Positions 23,011 to 33,915 of a DNA stretch of 64,000 nucleotides are shown here, piece after piece (position 1 is the first letter of the stretch; every line of letters begins with the position of its first letter). The DNA lies in contig NC_066580.1 of NCBI RefSeq assembly GCF_024323335.1, positions 141,784,188 through 141,848,187 on the forward strand. Reading direction: 5' to 3'. A model generated the notes under the pieces. It saw only the letters and a list, made by a program, of their open reading frames with translations, ran no database searches and had not been told where the DNA came from. The stretch is from Lathyrus oleraceus (lineage: Eukaryota > Streptophyta > Magnoliopsida > Fabales > Fabaceae). The position numbers and the translations under genes were made by a program.

Positions 23011-24419
23011 TTTGACTTATGGATAACTGTTGGAATATCCACAACGACCCAATTATTGCAGATTTCCCCAGGGATGACGAAGTTGCCTGAATCCTCTTCG
23101 TCCTCTTCCAAGATGGCAGCAGTCTCCTCGTCTTGACTGGTGTGGATGAAACCTCCACTCTTGAACATCCCTATGCCGGCCCGAGACTTGTTGTCTTCTA
23201 GCTCAATAATTTTCCCTAATCCAGCAGTTGCACCATGCTCAATGGCCAACTTTGCATCTTTGTAGGAAGCAAATGAAGGAGTTCTCTTCTCAATAAGTTC
23301 AGCAATAGATAAATCTTGGAAGGGAGTTCCAACTTCATCCTCAGCATCTATATACGAGAAGGAAGACAAATGGCTAACCCGGAGAGCCTTTTCTCCCCCT
23401 ACCACTACCAGCTTCTTATTCTTCACAAATTTCAATTTCTGGTGTAGGGTGGATGTCACGGCGCCTGCCTAGGAGACAGCTATATGATGGGTGAATATCC
23501 ATAACCTGGAAGGTAATCTGGAAATCACTTGGTCCGATTTTGATTGGGAGATCAACCTCACCAATCACAGTTTTGCGAGACCCATCGAAAGCCTTCACAA
23601 CTACTCCACTCTGCCTCTTGGGAGGCCCCTTATATGACAACTTTAAGAGAGTGGATTTTGGCAATACATTCAGTGATGACCCAGTGTCCACCATTACATT
23701 GGACATGGCATCGTCTTTGCAACCCATAGATATATGCAATGCCAAGTTGTGGTCTCTTCCCTCCTCGGGGAGATCAGAGTCACAAAAACTCAAGTTGTTA
23801 CAAGCAGTATTGTTTGCAACAATGCTATCGAATTGTTCTATCGTGACATCGTGATCCACATATGCCACATCCAACACCTTCTGCAGCGCTTCTCGGTGTG
23901 GTTCTGAATTCAAAAGCAATGATAATACAGATATTTTGGATGGCCTTTGTAGAAGTTGATCTACAACGTTGTATTCGCTCCTTTTGATGAGCCTTAGCAT
24001 CTCATCACAGTCTTCTTTCGTGTTGCCACTCAGGCCAGCAGAAGTAGGAGTTTTTAACGTAGAGGAGGGCTTAACAGCAAGTGCCGGATTCGGAGTGCTC
24101 ACAGCATTCCCCATCAGGCGTTCAACAGAATCAACATCAACATTTCCTCGAGCATCAGCTTGAGGCTTCGATGGTGCTGAAAATACACGACCACTACGGG
24201 TCAAATCGCAAACATCTGCAATGTTAACAACAAATGAAGATGGCAAGGACACCTCTTTCCCATTTTCCACTGCTACAACATTATAGCGATAGGGGACTGC
24301 CTTCTCAGAAGAGTATGGTACTGGTCCGGCTGGCTTAATGGTTAATGCGGGAGAGACCTTCTGCTTGCTACCATCATACTTGATGATAACAGGCTCGGGG
24401 ATCCGGAATACTGGAGAAA
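23011..24419 (-). pseudogene. aspartic protease region of element B, frameshifted
   Basis: The retropepsin motif is VMVDTGSSLNVLPKS near 23690, then VVVKAFDGSRKTVIGEVDLPIKIGPSDF and VMDIHPSYSCLLGR. Just after LLGR a 20-base gap relative to elements A and D, between short GGCAG repeats, shifts the frame near 23470. The downstream tail (23007-23459) is open in the other frame: TLHQKLKFVKNKK, then the acidic ILEEDEEDSGNF and the donor. The protease core up to the deletion is open from the gag side, so cleavage activity could in principle remain in a truncated product. Confidence 0.92.
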
Positions 24420-26316
24420 TTACGTTGACCTCATCAGCATCTTCGTCAATATTTCTGTTTTGAAGGATCTCAATAACTCCTTCATCCAGCATTTCTTGAA
24501 CATCTTTGCGCACCTGGCGACAACCTCTTTGATTAACAGAACAGATTCGACATCTATCATGGTCATGCTCATAATGACTATAATCACATAGCAAACGATG
24601 CATCTCGACCAAAGATTGTCGAATATGACTGACGTATTTGACTTTGTACTTGCCAGGGCACCCCTGGACCATGTTGACAGATTTCCCATGCTCGGGCAAT
24701 GGGTTCTTCTTCACGTTAGGACTTACATCCTCGAAACACAGAATGCCACACCTCACAAGGTCTTGAACCTTGGTCTTCAAAGGGTAGCAATTCTCTACGT
24801 CGTGGCCGGGAGAACCAGAATGGTAATCACAGTGTAATTCGGGCTTATACCACCACTAGGGGTTAATAGGTATAGCCGGTGGGTCTCGTGGAGTAATCAA
24901 CTTCCTCTCTATCAAAGAGGGATATAACTCTGCATACATCATCGGAATAGGATCGAAGGTGACCCTTTTCCTCTCGTAACTTGTGCTGGTTTGATTAATG
25001 TTTCGAGGTTGATAGGTCTGCTGTTGCGGACGGTGCTGTTGTTGTTGATATTGCAGATGTGGTTGCTGACTGTTGTTATGTTGCTGATACTGCTGATTAT
25101 CTCTGAAGACATGTGTTATATGAGCCACCTGGTGCTGGTTACCGGTGGGACGCACGGTCTTCCTCCTCACAGAGGGTCTTCTTGGTTTCATATGGGAGGT
25201 CCCAGCATGTGCCTCTCCATCTTTCCTTTTTGCAAACCCCCCATAACGTTTGGTAGAAGAGCCTTCTTCTCTTGTTAGACGCCCTTCCCTAACCCCTTCT
25301 TCTAGACGCATCCCCATATTCACCATCTCGGTGAAGTCAGAAGGAGCGCTAGCAATCATCCGCTCATAATAAAAAGAACTCAAGGTCTTCAAAAAGATCC
25401 TAGTCATCTCTTTCTCTTCTAACGGGGGCACGATCTGTGCTGCTACCTCTCGCCACCTCTGGGCGTATTCTTTGAATGTTTCCTTGTCCTTTTGGGACAT
25501 GACCCTCAATTGATCTCTATCGGGAGCCATATCCATATTATACTTGTATTGCTTGACGAAGGCCTCGCCAAGATCGTTGAAGGATTGGATGTTCGCACTG
25601 TCTAAACCCATGTACCAACGCAGAGCAGCACCGGACAAACTGTCTTGGAAGTAGTGGATGAGCAGTTGGTCATTGTCGGTTTGAGTCGACATTTTCCTTG
25701 CATACATGACTAGGTGGCTGAGAGGGCAGGTATTTCCCTTGTATTTTTCAAAGTCAAGGACCTTGAATTTCACAGGGATCTTCACATTGGGAACCAAGCA
25801 GAGTTCGGCAGCAGACTTGCCGAAAAGATCCTTCCCTCTGAGAGTTTTCAATTCCTTGCGAAGCTCAAGAAATTGATCGTTCATAGCGTCCATCTTCTCA
25901 TAGACATTTGGGCCCTCAGACGGCTCAGAATGATAGATGGTGTCGTCTACTCTAGGCAGAGTATGCACGACAGGAGGAGGAACAGCAAGGACCGGGCTAG
26001 ATGCCAACATAGAAGCAAAGGTGGGAGCAGGACCCTCGGGCATGAAATTGGGAGGCATCCCCCACGGGAATCCGGCTGGCTAGGCTGTTGGGGCAAAGTG
26101 TGCACTGGCCGCAGGCACAGTCGAGGAGGCAATCTCAGAGATGACCGTCCTCTGGGGAGGAGTTGAAGGTGTCGGAGAAGACTGACTCTGGGCAGCCACG
26201 AATGACTCCATCAAGGCACTTAATCTAGCCACTTCCTCTTTCAGCTCGCGGTTTTCTTGTTTCAAATTATCCATCAGTCTTGAAATGTTGGCTCTGGTGT
26301 AGTACCGGTGAGTCAG
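24420..26316 (-). pseudogene. gag of element B, with stops and lost start codon
   Basis: The codon matching the gag ATG of element A (10907) is CTG here (26316), so the usual start may be lost; the frame is open upstream to 26343. A coiled-coil-like stretch (LMDNLKQENRELKEEVARL) is followed by a TAG at 26080. Then the frame is open to 24856 and holds the gag domain (KFKVLDFEKYKGNTCPLSHL, YAQRWREVAAQIVPPLEEKE). A second TAG at 24856 (CAG in A) precedes the variant zinc knuckle CDYHSGSPGHDVENC. A Gln-rich stretch and the Cys cluster CRICSVNQRGC follow. Gag and protease share one frame. Confidence 0.92.
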
Positions 26317-26596
26317 CTTGTCTTCAAAATAAATGAAGAACACAGAGTTAGACCAAAGGACAAGAAGCCGAGAACAACCTGCTTATGCACATGATGCATG
26401 CAATGCTTGTGCATATGATTTGTTATTTTTTTTCAAAGGAACTTTAGGGTTCTATTTGCAAAGTTTGGAAGTATTAAACATTTATCACATATGGAAATAT
26501 CTTGTTACTAATATCCGGAAAATAGTTTTACATCAAAGAAGTATAACATGAGTAGCTGAATACAAGAGAAAAGGGAAATGTTCATCCTATGGATCC

Positions 26597-28183
26597 CTAA
26601 AAGCAATCATCCAACGCTTTGGACATAGGAAGATAAGATGCACGAAGCCTCTTCACTTCCTCCTCATAAGCTGCCTCCATATCAACCTTGTCCTTGGCGA
26701 GTCGATCGTACTTCCTTTTCTAAAACTTGGAAGACTGAGGAAGTAGAGAAGTCCATGCATCATTAGGATCATGAATAACCTGATATTCGAGGAACTCTAT
26801 CAAAGCATCCTTCTCCTTGATCTGCTGAAGCAACTCCTCTCTTTCACGGATCCAAGCACGTGATCGGTCTTCATCTCTCAACTCCTCTACTCCTTAGTCA
26901 GGGAAGGTTGAAGGCCAAACCATAACCAAAGGTGTAGGTCTTGGATATTCGTAAGGCATGAGATACTCAAACCCTCTCTTCCTAACCCAAGTAGTGTAAG
27001 GCTCCATAGCAACACAATTCTTAGGACCCAACTTTTTCCTTCCTTTCCTATGAATCTTGCGACAAGCGCGGACCATTCTGCCCTTCAAGTTTTGGGGATC
27101 TTTACCCTCCTGAAAGAACACACCCTCTAACAGAATGTTATTAGGTTTATCCTTTAGGGGGAACCCAAGCTGACGACGTGCCAAAACAGGGTTGTAGTTA
27201 ATCCCACCACATGTACCAAGAAGAGGTACATTGGAGAATTCACCACAAGAGTCGATAATTTGCACACCATCATACACACGGTTGTACTAAAAGATATCAT
27301 CATTAGTGAGAGACATAAGTCTCGTGGACCACCGTAGACATCCTTTGTTCTCCTTGAAGGCGACCGCCTGCGGTAAGTGAGAAATAAACCACTTATACAA
27401 CAGAGGCAAACAGCACACAATGGCGCCACCACCCTTTGCATTCCTCATATGCAAAGAAAAATAAGTGTCACCCAACAGAGTCGGAACGGGATTACGAGTA
27501 GAGAAGATCCTAATAGCATTCATATCCAAAAACTTGTCGATGTTGGGGAGTAAAACTAACCCATAGATGAGAAGTACAAATATGGCCTCAAAGGCATCCT
27601 CACTCATGGCCTTCCCATACACGGTAGCTTGAGCAATGAGAAACTCAGAAGGGAGACCTTGAATTCCCCCCTTGGTAGTCATATGAGCACCAACCAGAGA
27701 TTCAGCTATGTGCAACATGTCTGCTATCTCTTGAGAAGTAGAAATACTCTCCAAGCCACTGAACGACAACTGGTCTAGAATAGGTATACCCACAAGATAG
27801 GCGTACTCCTCAAGCGTGGGCAAAAGCTGAAAATCCGGAAATGTGAAGCAACGGTACAAGGGATCATAAAACTGCACCAATACACTCATCAACCCTTCAT
27901 CCACCTGAGTAGTCAGAAGAGGAAGAAGCTTCCCAAAACGAGCCTTAAAACCCAAGGGATCTAGTACATAGGATGTCAGATTCCTTAACTCTTTCAAATC
28001 TGGTTGTCTGAAATTGTACTTCTTTGTATTCCTTCTTTGTCTTTCCATGTCTAAAAATTTGCAAATAGACCTCTTAAGTTCCTTGAAAATTTTCTTCATT
28101 ATTGATGATATGGATGCAAATGGGTACATGCATGCATGAATGCAACAATCACACTCAAGGATCAAGCAAAGCACACCAAACAA
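26597..28183 (-). pseudogene. ORF1 of element B (unknown-function Ogre protein), three stops
   Basis: ORF1 lies between the leader and gag, about 529 codons if started at 28183; a later start at MERQRRNTKK is equally possible. The conserved core reads FRQPDLKELRNLTSYVLDP, LVQFYDPLYRCFTFPDFQLL and PTLEEYAYLVGIPILDQ, which resembles plant mobile-domain-like (DUF7745-type) proteins by eye. A middle part has GDTYFSLHMRNAKGGGAIV and a C-terminal charged helix ends SKALDDCF. Stops: TAG at about 27284 (TGG in A), TAA at 26896 (CAA in A), TAG near 26720 (TGG in A). The protein's role in Ogre elements is not known. Confidence 0.88.
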
Positions 28184-28950
28184 AGGTCATGGGATGGATC
28201 ATATCATCCTTAATATCAATCATCCATTTTGGTGGATTATGGTTTACACCTTATCAACACCCAAGTTCCATTGATATTAAGGATATATGAACGGATCAAC
28301 CACGAATCAAGGGTTTGTTGCGAGTCACGAGCATGGAGTCTCGGTTAAGAACCACCCAAAGGGAGTGTACTAGGGTTTAAACTTGCCAAACATGTTCTAC
28401 AAGAGGTTCCCATAGTCATCATCCCATCTTTCGGATATTATCGGAGAAACGACTACTCGTATTCCAAAAATATTCTCAAGAGAGATTCTTATGAGTGTAG
28501 TATCGCGTAACAATCGTATCAAATCTTACACTTGAACGACTTTCGCACTACATCCTAAGAATAGGCCAAGATGGGCTTGGTAAACTAAGGTCCTTGGCTT
28601 CTAAGGTCTATATTGGAAAGAGTAATGTCTAACCACAACTACTTGTGTGACATTATTGATCCCAACACGACCTCCACCAAGTGAATGGACTTGCAAGCCA
28701 ACTTGCTAAGGAATAACTCCACACATGTCAACAAGACTATGCCATTCTCCTATCCTAAGTGCACTCAAGTCCGGGTATAGAACTCATCTCACAAAGATCA
28801 CCAAGCATACAAGGAATTAATATCAAGCAATTCAATCATTAGATACAATACAGTAATCCCAAATTGCATAAAAATATGTCACAAAACAATATACCATACA
28901 ATACAACAAATATGAAAAGTAGGCAAAACCCACTAGGGCAAACACATGTA
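28184..28950 (-). other. leader between PBS and ORF1 of element B
   Basis: About 770 bases without a supported gene. It carries a perfect 15-bp inverted repeat (28206-28220 and 28270-28284) directly before the ORF1 start region. Element A has a matching leader of similar length. Confidence 0.75.
28206..28284 (-). other. 15-bp inverted repeat before ORF1 of element B
   Basis: ATCCTTAATATCAAT pairs fully with ATTGATATTAAGGAT across a 49-base loop. In element A (35149-35164 and 35214-35229) a T-A pair is replaced by C-G, and the stem is longer with one mismatch. The hairpin ends 22 bases before the ATG at 28183. Confidence 0.6.
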
Positions 28951-28968
28951 TCCCCAGCAGAGTCGCCA
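28951..28968 (-). promoter_or_regulatory. primer binding site of element B (tRNA-Arg type)
   Basis: The minus strand reads TGGCGACTCTGCTGGGGA, starting six bases after the end of the 5' LTR. This is the tRNA-Arg-type primer site reported for Ogre elements. It would prime minus-strand cDNA. Confidence 0.8.
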
Positions 28969-28974
28969 TTTTTC

Positions 28975-31900
28975 TGTAGCGGGGTATTCATTACCATTAG
29001 AGGTATTGACTAAATCCAAGGTAAATCATATAAGTCGAGTCACTACCGCACTTCTATTTATCCAAAGGAATGGTTAGAAAGCGAACAAAAACCTAAAAGT
29101 TTTATCGAATAAAAAACTAGTAAAAGAGAGTCAGAGATTTGGGTAAGGGGGTTGGTTATGCAATGGGAAGGTGTTAGGCACCCAAAACATCCTAGGTACT
29201 CCTAGGGAGCCCTTTTCACACTTGTTGTAAAGTGGGTATTTTGTGAAAAAATTGTTTGTGCAAACATGATTGGAGAGATGAGAAGAGAATATATAAGTTA
29301 TTTACATTTTGTGTTTGGATGGATGAACCCATTGCGTACGTACCATCTTAAAAAAGATTAGGATCAAAACCTCGTAGTTCGGGGTAAAAATCTCAAAACA
29401 AGTTGGGTGAATTAATTGGTCCAAAAGCCTTAAGGTCTTTTATTATCCAAGGGAGAAAACTCAACCTAAAACCACAAATCCACCATGTGAGGATAGCTTC
29501 AACATGCTAGTGAGGGGTTAACCCTATAATAAGCATGGAAGACTCATTGTCCATCACTAAGGATATAGGTGAGTATTACATCTACCTCAAGGATAACTCA
29601 AACCTAATATCTAAAGGTTATGAAAGATTTGATTAAGGAAGTGGCCATTGGAACCACAAAAAGACATTTGAATGGGTTATATTTACCAATTAGAAGTATA
29701 TACAAAATGGTAAAAATGGACTTACAGATTCAATTCAGAATGAGTATTATGAAAAGAAGGTTTGAAAATCAAAAGCATAAGGCTTAGGTTTCTAATGTTG
29801 AAAACAAATGTTAAGTGTTTGCACAATTTTTTTGGCTTGGGTTAGAGTGGAGAGAAGAAGAAGAAGGGCTAAAGTCCTAAGCATGCAAGAGGTAAGGAAT
29901 AAGAAACAAAACCACAATGGAGTTCCTCTCTTGAGATCATATTGATGATCCAAGTAGCTCCCATCCTTTGGAATAAGCAATCACATAAGCATAAACTCAA
30001 GCAACCAATAGTCAAATGAACTCTTGGAAGGCTCTTCAAGGCATCTTGTAATTCTTTCTCTTAGAAGCTCATGGCAATAGTTCCTCAAGTTTGAATCAAG
30101 ATGGAATCCCTAGCACAAGAACACACACATCAAAGAGTTTTATGAAGTAAATCAAGAATGGACAAGAGTGAGTTTAGAGGCTTGGTCCTTCCATTATTCA
30201 TCTTCAAGCTTTAAGCATTCTAAAGGCATGAGGCCTAGTTGCTCTTTGACATTTAAGCATTCTAAAGGCATGAGGCCTAGTTGCTCTTTGACTCCATTTT
30301 TGCATAGGGATTGTCCTAGAAACTAAGTCCATTTTGTCCAATTTTTTGCATTTTGGTTCTCAACAATCAAAACAACACACAAGCAGAATAATATATATAC
30401 AATTATATGCTCAACTGAGCAAAAGGCAAATGGCATTAACATAAACATGTGCTCAAGTGAGCAAAGGGAAAATCAAATGGATAATATGTGCAAGAATAGT
30501 AAATTGCATAAAAGTAAAGAGCAAAAAGTAAATGTTAATGGTTAATGGTTAATGTTAGTAGTTAGTATGCCATAAGGAAAATTTAGCGCTATGTTAAGCA
30601 ATCGTAATTGGACTTATGTAGAAGTCACAACTATCTGAGGCCGGTCAATAATAATGTAGGCAACAACACAAGTTAGAAGTCTTGATTAGTGAACCAAGTT
30701 CCAACAACTTGTCATGCCAAAAGGAAAAGAGAGAATTGATCTTGTATTGGTTTAAGTCCTTTGCATGATTTAGGAAACAACCTATCCTTAATGCAAAGCC
30801 ATTCACTTGATCAATTGATCAAGATGAATTAGATTTGAATCAAGGAAGATTAAGCCTCCCTAATCAATGCTAACTTATCAACCTTTAACTCATTGATCAA
30901 AAAAAGAAAAAGAAGAAGAAGAAGAAAGAGATAAATAATGGAAAAGGAAATGGAAAGAATAAATTACATATGGTGAAATGAAAAAATGTACCAATCCATG
31001 TGTATTGACCAAATGACATTGAAAGTCAAAGTCAAACAATGAGAAATCAGAAATGAGATGAAGATTGGAGGTCAAATAAATAGCAAAATATTTTTGGCAT
31101 TTTTAATATTAAAATAAACTTGAATTAAAAATAAAAGAAAGGTCAAACTTCAAAATCACTTCAAATCAACCTTGAAAGGTCCAAGTGATTTATCCCAAGT
31201 TCAACAAAGTCAACCAAAGTTTGACAAAAAATTTCAGTATTTTTAAAAGTCAGAAACTATTTTTAATCAATTAAAAATGAATAAAAATAACCTAATTGAA
31301 CTAAAATCTCAAATAAATCTCAAATCAATTAATAAATTGATGAGAATATTTTTCATAGATTCATCATCATTCAAATAGGTTAGGAAAATAATTTTGTATT
31401 TTTTGATTATCAAAAACTATTTAAAATGAATTAAAAATAACCATAAAAGAGAAAATTCACAAAAAATATCAAATGACAAAATAAAAAATATTAAAAATCA
31501 AAATTAGAAACTAGAAAATATTTGGAGAAGAATGCAATTGGTCCCATAATTTTTGGATTTAAAATGAAGAAGATATGAATTTTTGAAAATAATGGAAATA
31601 AAAGAAATAAAATCAGAAAATAAAAAATTCAAAAAAACAAGGAGCGTTAGATCTGAGCTCATTAATTGAGCTGGCACATCATACGCTCAAGAAGCGCGCT
31701 TCCACCATAGGTTCAAGTTAATGCGCTACACAAACATTAAAATAAAGTCATAACGTTGGACAGTGGAGATTGAATCTGGAAACTCAAATGGACGGATCAG
31801 ATTGAATCTGGGAACCAGACGGTGGCCAGCGCCACCGTCTTCTCCGGCCAACCTCCGACCATGTCCAAAATTTGCAGAGCTTGAAATGAAAACCAAAATG

Positions 31901-33910
31901 CACGATCTATACATCATTGGAAAGCTGGGATGATGTACATCATCCCTGTACCACTCAATTCCACTCTAGATCTCTATATTGAGAGAAATTAGAGATGGAA
32001 ATTCTGTGATGTTCAAGTGAACTTCATGGATTCCAACAATTAAGTACCTAAAACAATTGCCTCTATGAAGAGGACTTCAGCCAACACAAAATCCAAGCAA
32101 ATAGATCAATAAATGGTGAGTTTCGAAGAGAAAACCAGTTGAAGAACAACCTTGAATTCTGGAGATTTGAGCTTGCTTCCTTGCTTCCTTTGGCCAAACA
32201 GAAGATCAATGGAGTGTGAGAGAGAGGTCTAGGAACTTTAGATCTAGAAATTCAACCTGATTTAGTTGAATTTCAGATCTGAAAAAATGAAGAAAATTGA
32301 GAGAGTTCCTTTAGGTGTGGCTTGGTTTTGATTTCTGCAGCAATTCAGGTTGATTCAAGGATGAAATTTGAATGGAATGAAGCTCTTATTTATAGATGGA
32401 GAGGAAAGGTAAGTGTGATCAAAGTCGTGTGCATAAAATTGGATATTCATTGCATGGGCTTGCATGATCATGCAAAAGGCCCAAATCCAATGCCAAATGC
32501 ACTCTGAAGCATAATTGAGCTGAAATGGTCATGGAATTGGCAATGCACAAGCTTGTATAATGAGTTCCAACATGTTATGCATAATCATGCCTAAAACTTC
32601 TCCTCTTCGAAAATGCCATTTCCCAAATCCAAACATGAGGATGTGAGTAATGGTTGGAAAGGTTTTGATGTAAGGAAAAATTGTTATGTTGGGCAAAAAT
32701 CCATTTGAAGGGTGGAAATTGGTGAAATTTGAGTTTAAAGTGCAAGGTGCAAAACATGTAAATGCAAAGTTTCTAAATTTGGCCAATGTTCAAGCCCTTC
32801 TGTTTTGATGATTCAAGCCCCAAATTATAAAAACCTCCAACATCAAAGTTGTAGATTTCTTCAAGACAATAAAAATGGACTTAAATTTTGCATCATTTTG
32901 ATTTTTGATGAAAGAGTTATGGGCACTTGAAGTTGGACTTTTTTGCCTTTCAATGCATTTGGTCCAAAGTGACCTATAATGTTTTGCATTAGCACATGTA
33001 TTTCCTTTGAGATTTTGAAATTTTGTTCAACATAACATTTGAGGTAGACACCTTAAGCTTTCCAATACATTTGATCCCACCTCAAAATCATAAAAAATGA
33101 ATGAGTTATGTCCTTGGGAAGTTGACCTAAAATTAGGGTTTCAGTCAAAATGACCTATAATGTCTTGGAATGGGAGATAACCTTCTAAGCTTCAAATCAA
33201 TTTTTGATGAACATGAAAGTTGTTCATATTGTCCTTAATAACATTTTTTCTTTTGGGACCATCTCCATTCGACCAACACATAAAAGGTTAGGTCTCAGTG
33301 CATTTCAAAATAGTCAGATGAATTGACTGATCAACTTCTCAAGTCCATAACTCATATCCTGATGAATTGATGATTGAGGACACTAAAATAAGTTCAAATA
33401 TGCATGAAATGAAGAATTAAAGAAATTCCCTTGATTGTGTTTGATCATGGGATGAGGTTGCTTCAAGAGCAGGGCATTGTGTTACACAAATGGATTAGGG
33501 TTTCCTTGGGGAACAAACCTCAAACCCTTTGACTTGCTTTGATAAAAATGATGAACTGAGATGCTAGGGAGATATATTTGATGGATGAGAGCTCTGGGAA
33601 CCATTGCCATGTTTGCTATCATCTTCACTTGGCCATATCTCCTCACAAAGGATCTCCTTGAAGCTCTTGACCTTGTGATTGCATGAGCTACAAACAAAAG
33701 ATGTTAGTGACATATTTTTGTGCTTTTGGTTAGTAAAAAAAATAAGAAAAGCAATGATATACAAATCAAGCATGCTTGGTGATCTCAAAGCACTCACAAG
33801 AGGTCCCACCCAAAGGCAAAAGGAACCAAGATGCTTATGATCCTTGAGGCTTTGCAAATGCAATGTTATGATGCCATGAGGGATCTTAGGGACAAAATTA
33901 GGGTCTTACA
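28975..33910 (-). repeat. 5' LTR of element B (4936 bp)
   Basis: Bounded by TGTAGCGGGG next to the PBS and GGGTCTTACA next to GTACT at 33911. It carries the TATA box (32387-32395), the 42-bp direct repeat (30215 and 30257), and palindromes at 30807-30822 and 31927-31946. It would drive transcription of the element toward lower coordinates. Long stretches are nearly identical to 11568-16502. Confidence 0.95.
32387..32395 (-). promoter_or_regulatory. TATA box of the 5' LTR promoter, element B
   Basis: CTATAAATA on the minus strand, conserved at the same place in three other LTRs of the window. This copy is in the 5' LTR and would be the working promoter of B. No direct evidence of activity can be read from sequence. 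Confidence 0.7.
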
Positions 33911-33915
33911 GTACT
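33911..33915. repeat. target site duplication of element B, right copy (GTACT)
   Basis: GTACT follows the LTR end at 33910 and matches 11563-11567. On the minus strand it is part of a Leu-Glu-Tyr stretch of ORF1 of element A. Confidence 0.93.

Larger units (their letters stand above)
11568..33910 (-). mobile_element. complete Ogre-type Ty3/gypsy element B (22,343 bp)
   Basis: The element has two LTRs of 4935 and 4936 bp with TGTA...TACA ends, a tRNA-Arg-like PBS, ORF1, gag, protease, an intron, RT/RNase H, a second RNase H, integrase, a repeat-rich 3' UTR and a PPT. It is flanked by GTACT on both sides. Size and layout match the legume Ogre group. It inserted into ORF1 of element A and is the youngest gypsy copy here. 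Even so, ORF1, gag, protease linker, RT/RNase H and integrase all have stops or frameshifts, so it is non-autonomous. Confidence 0.96.
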
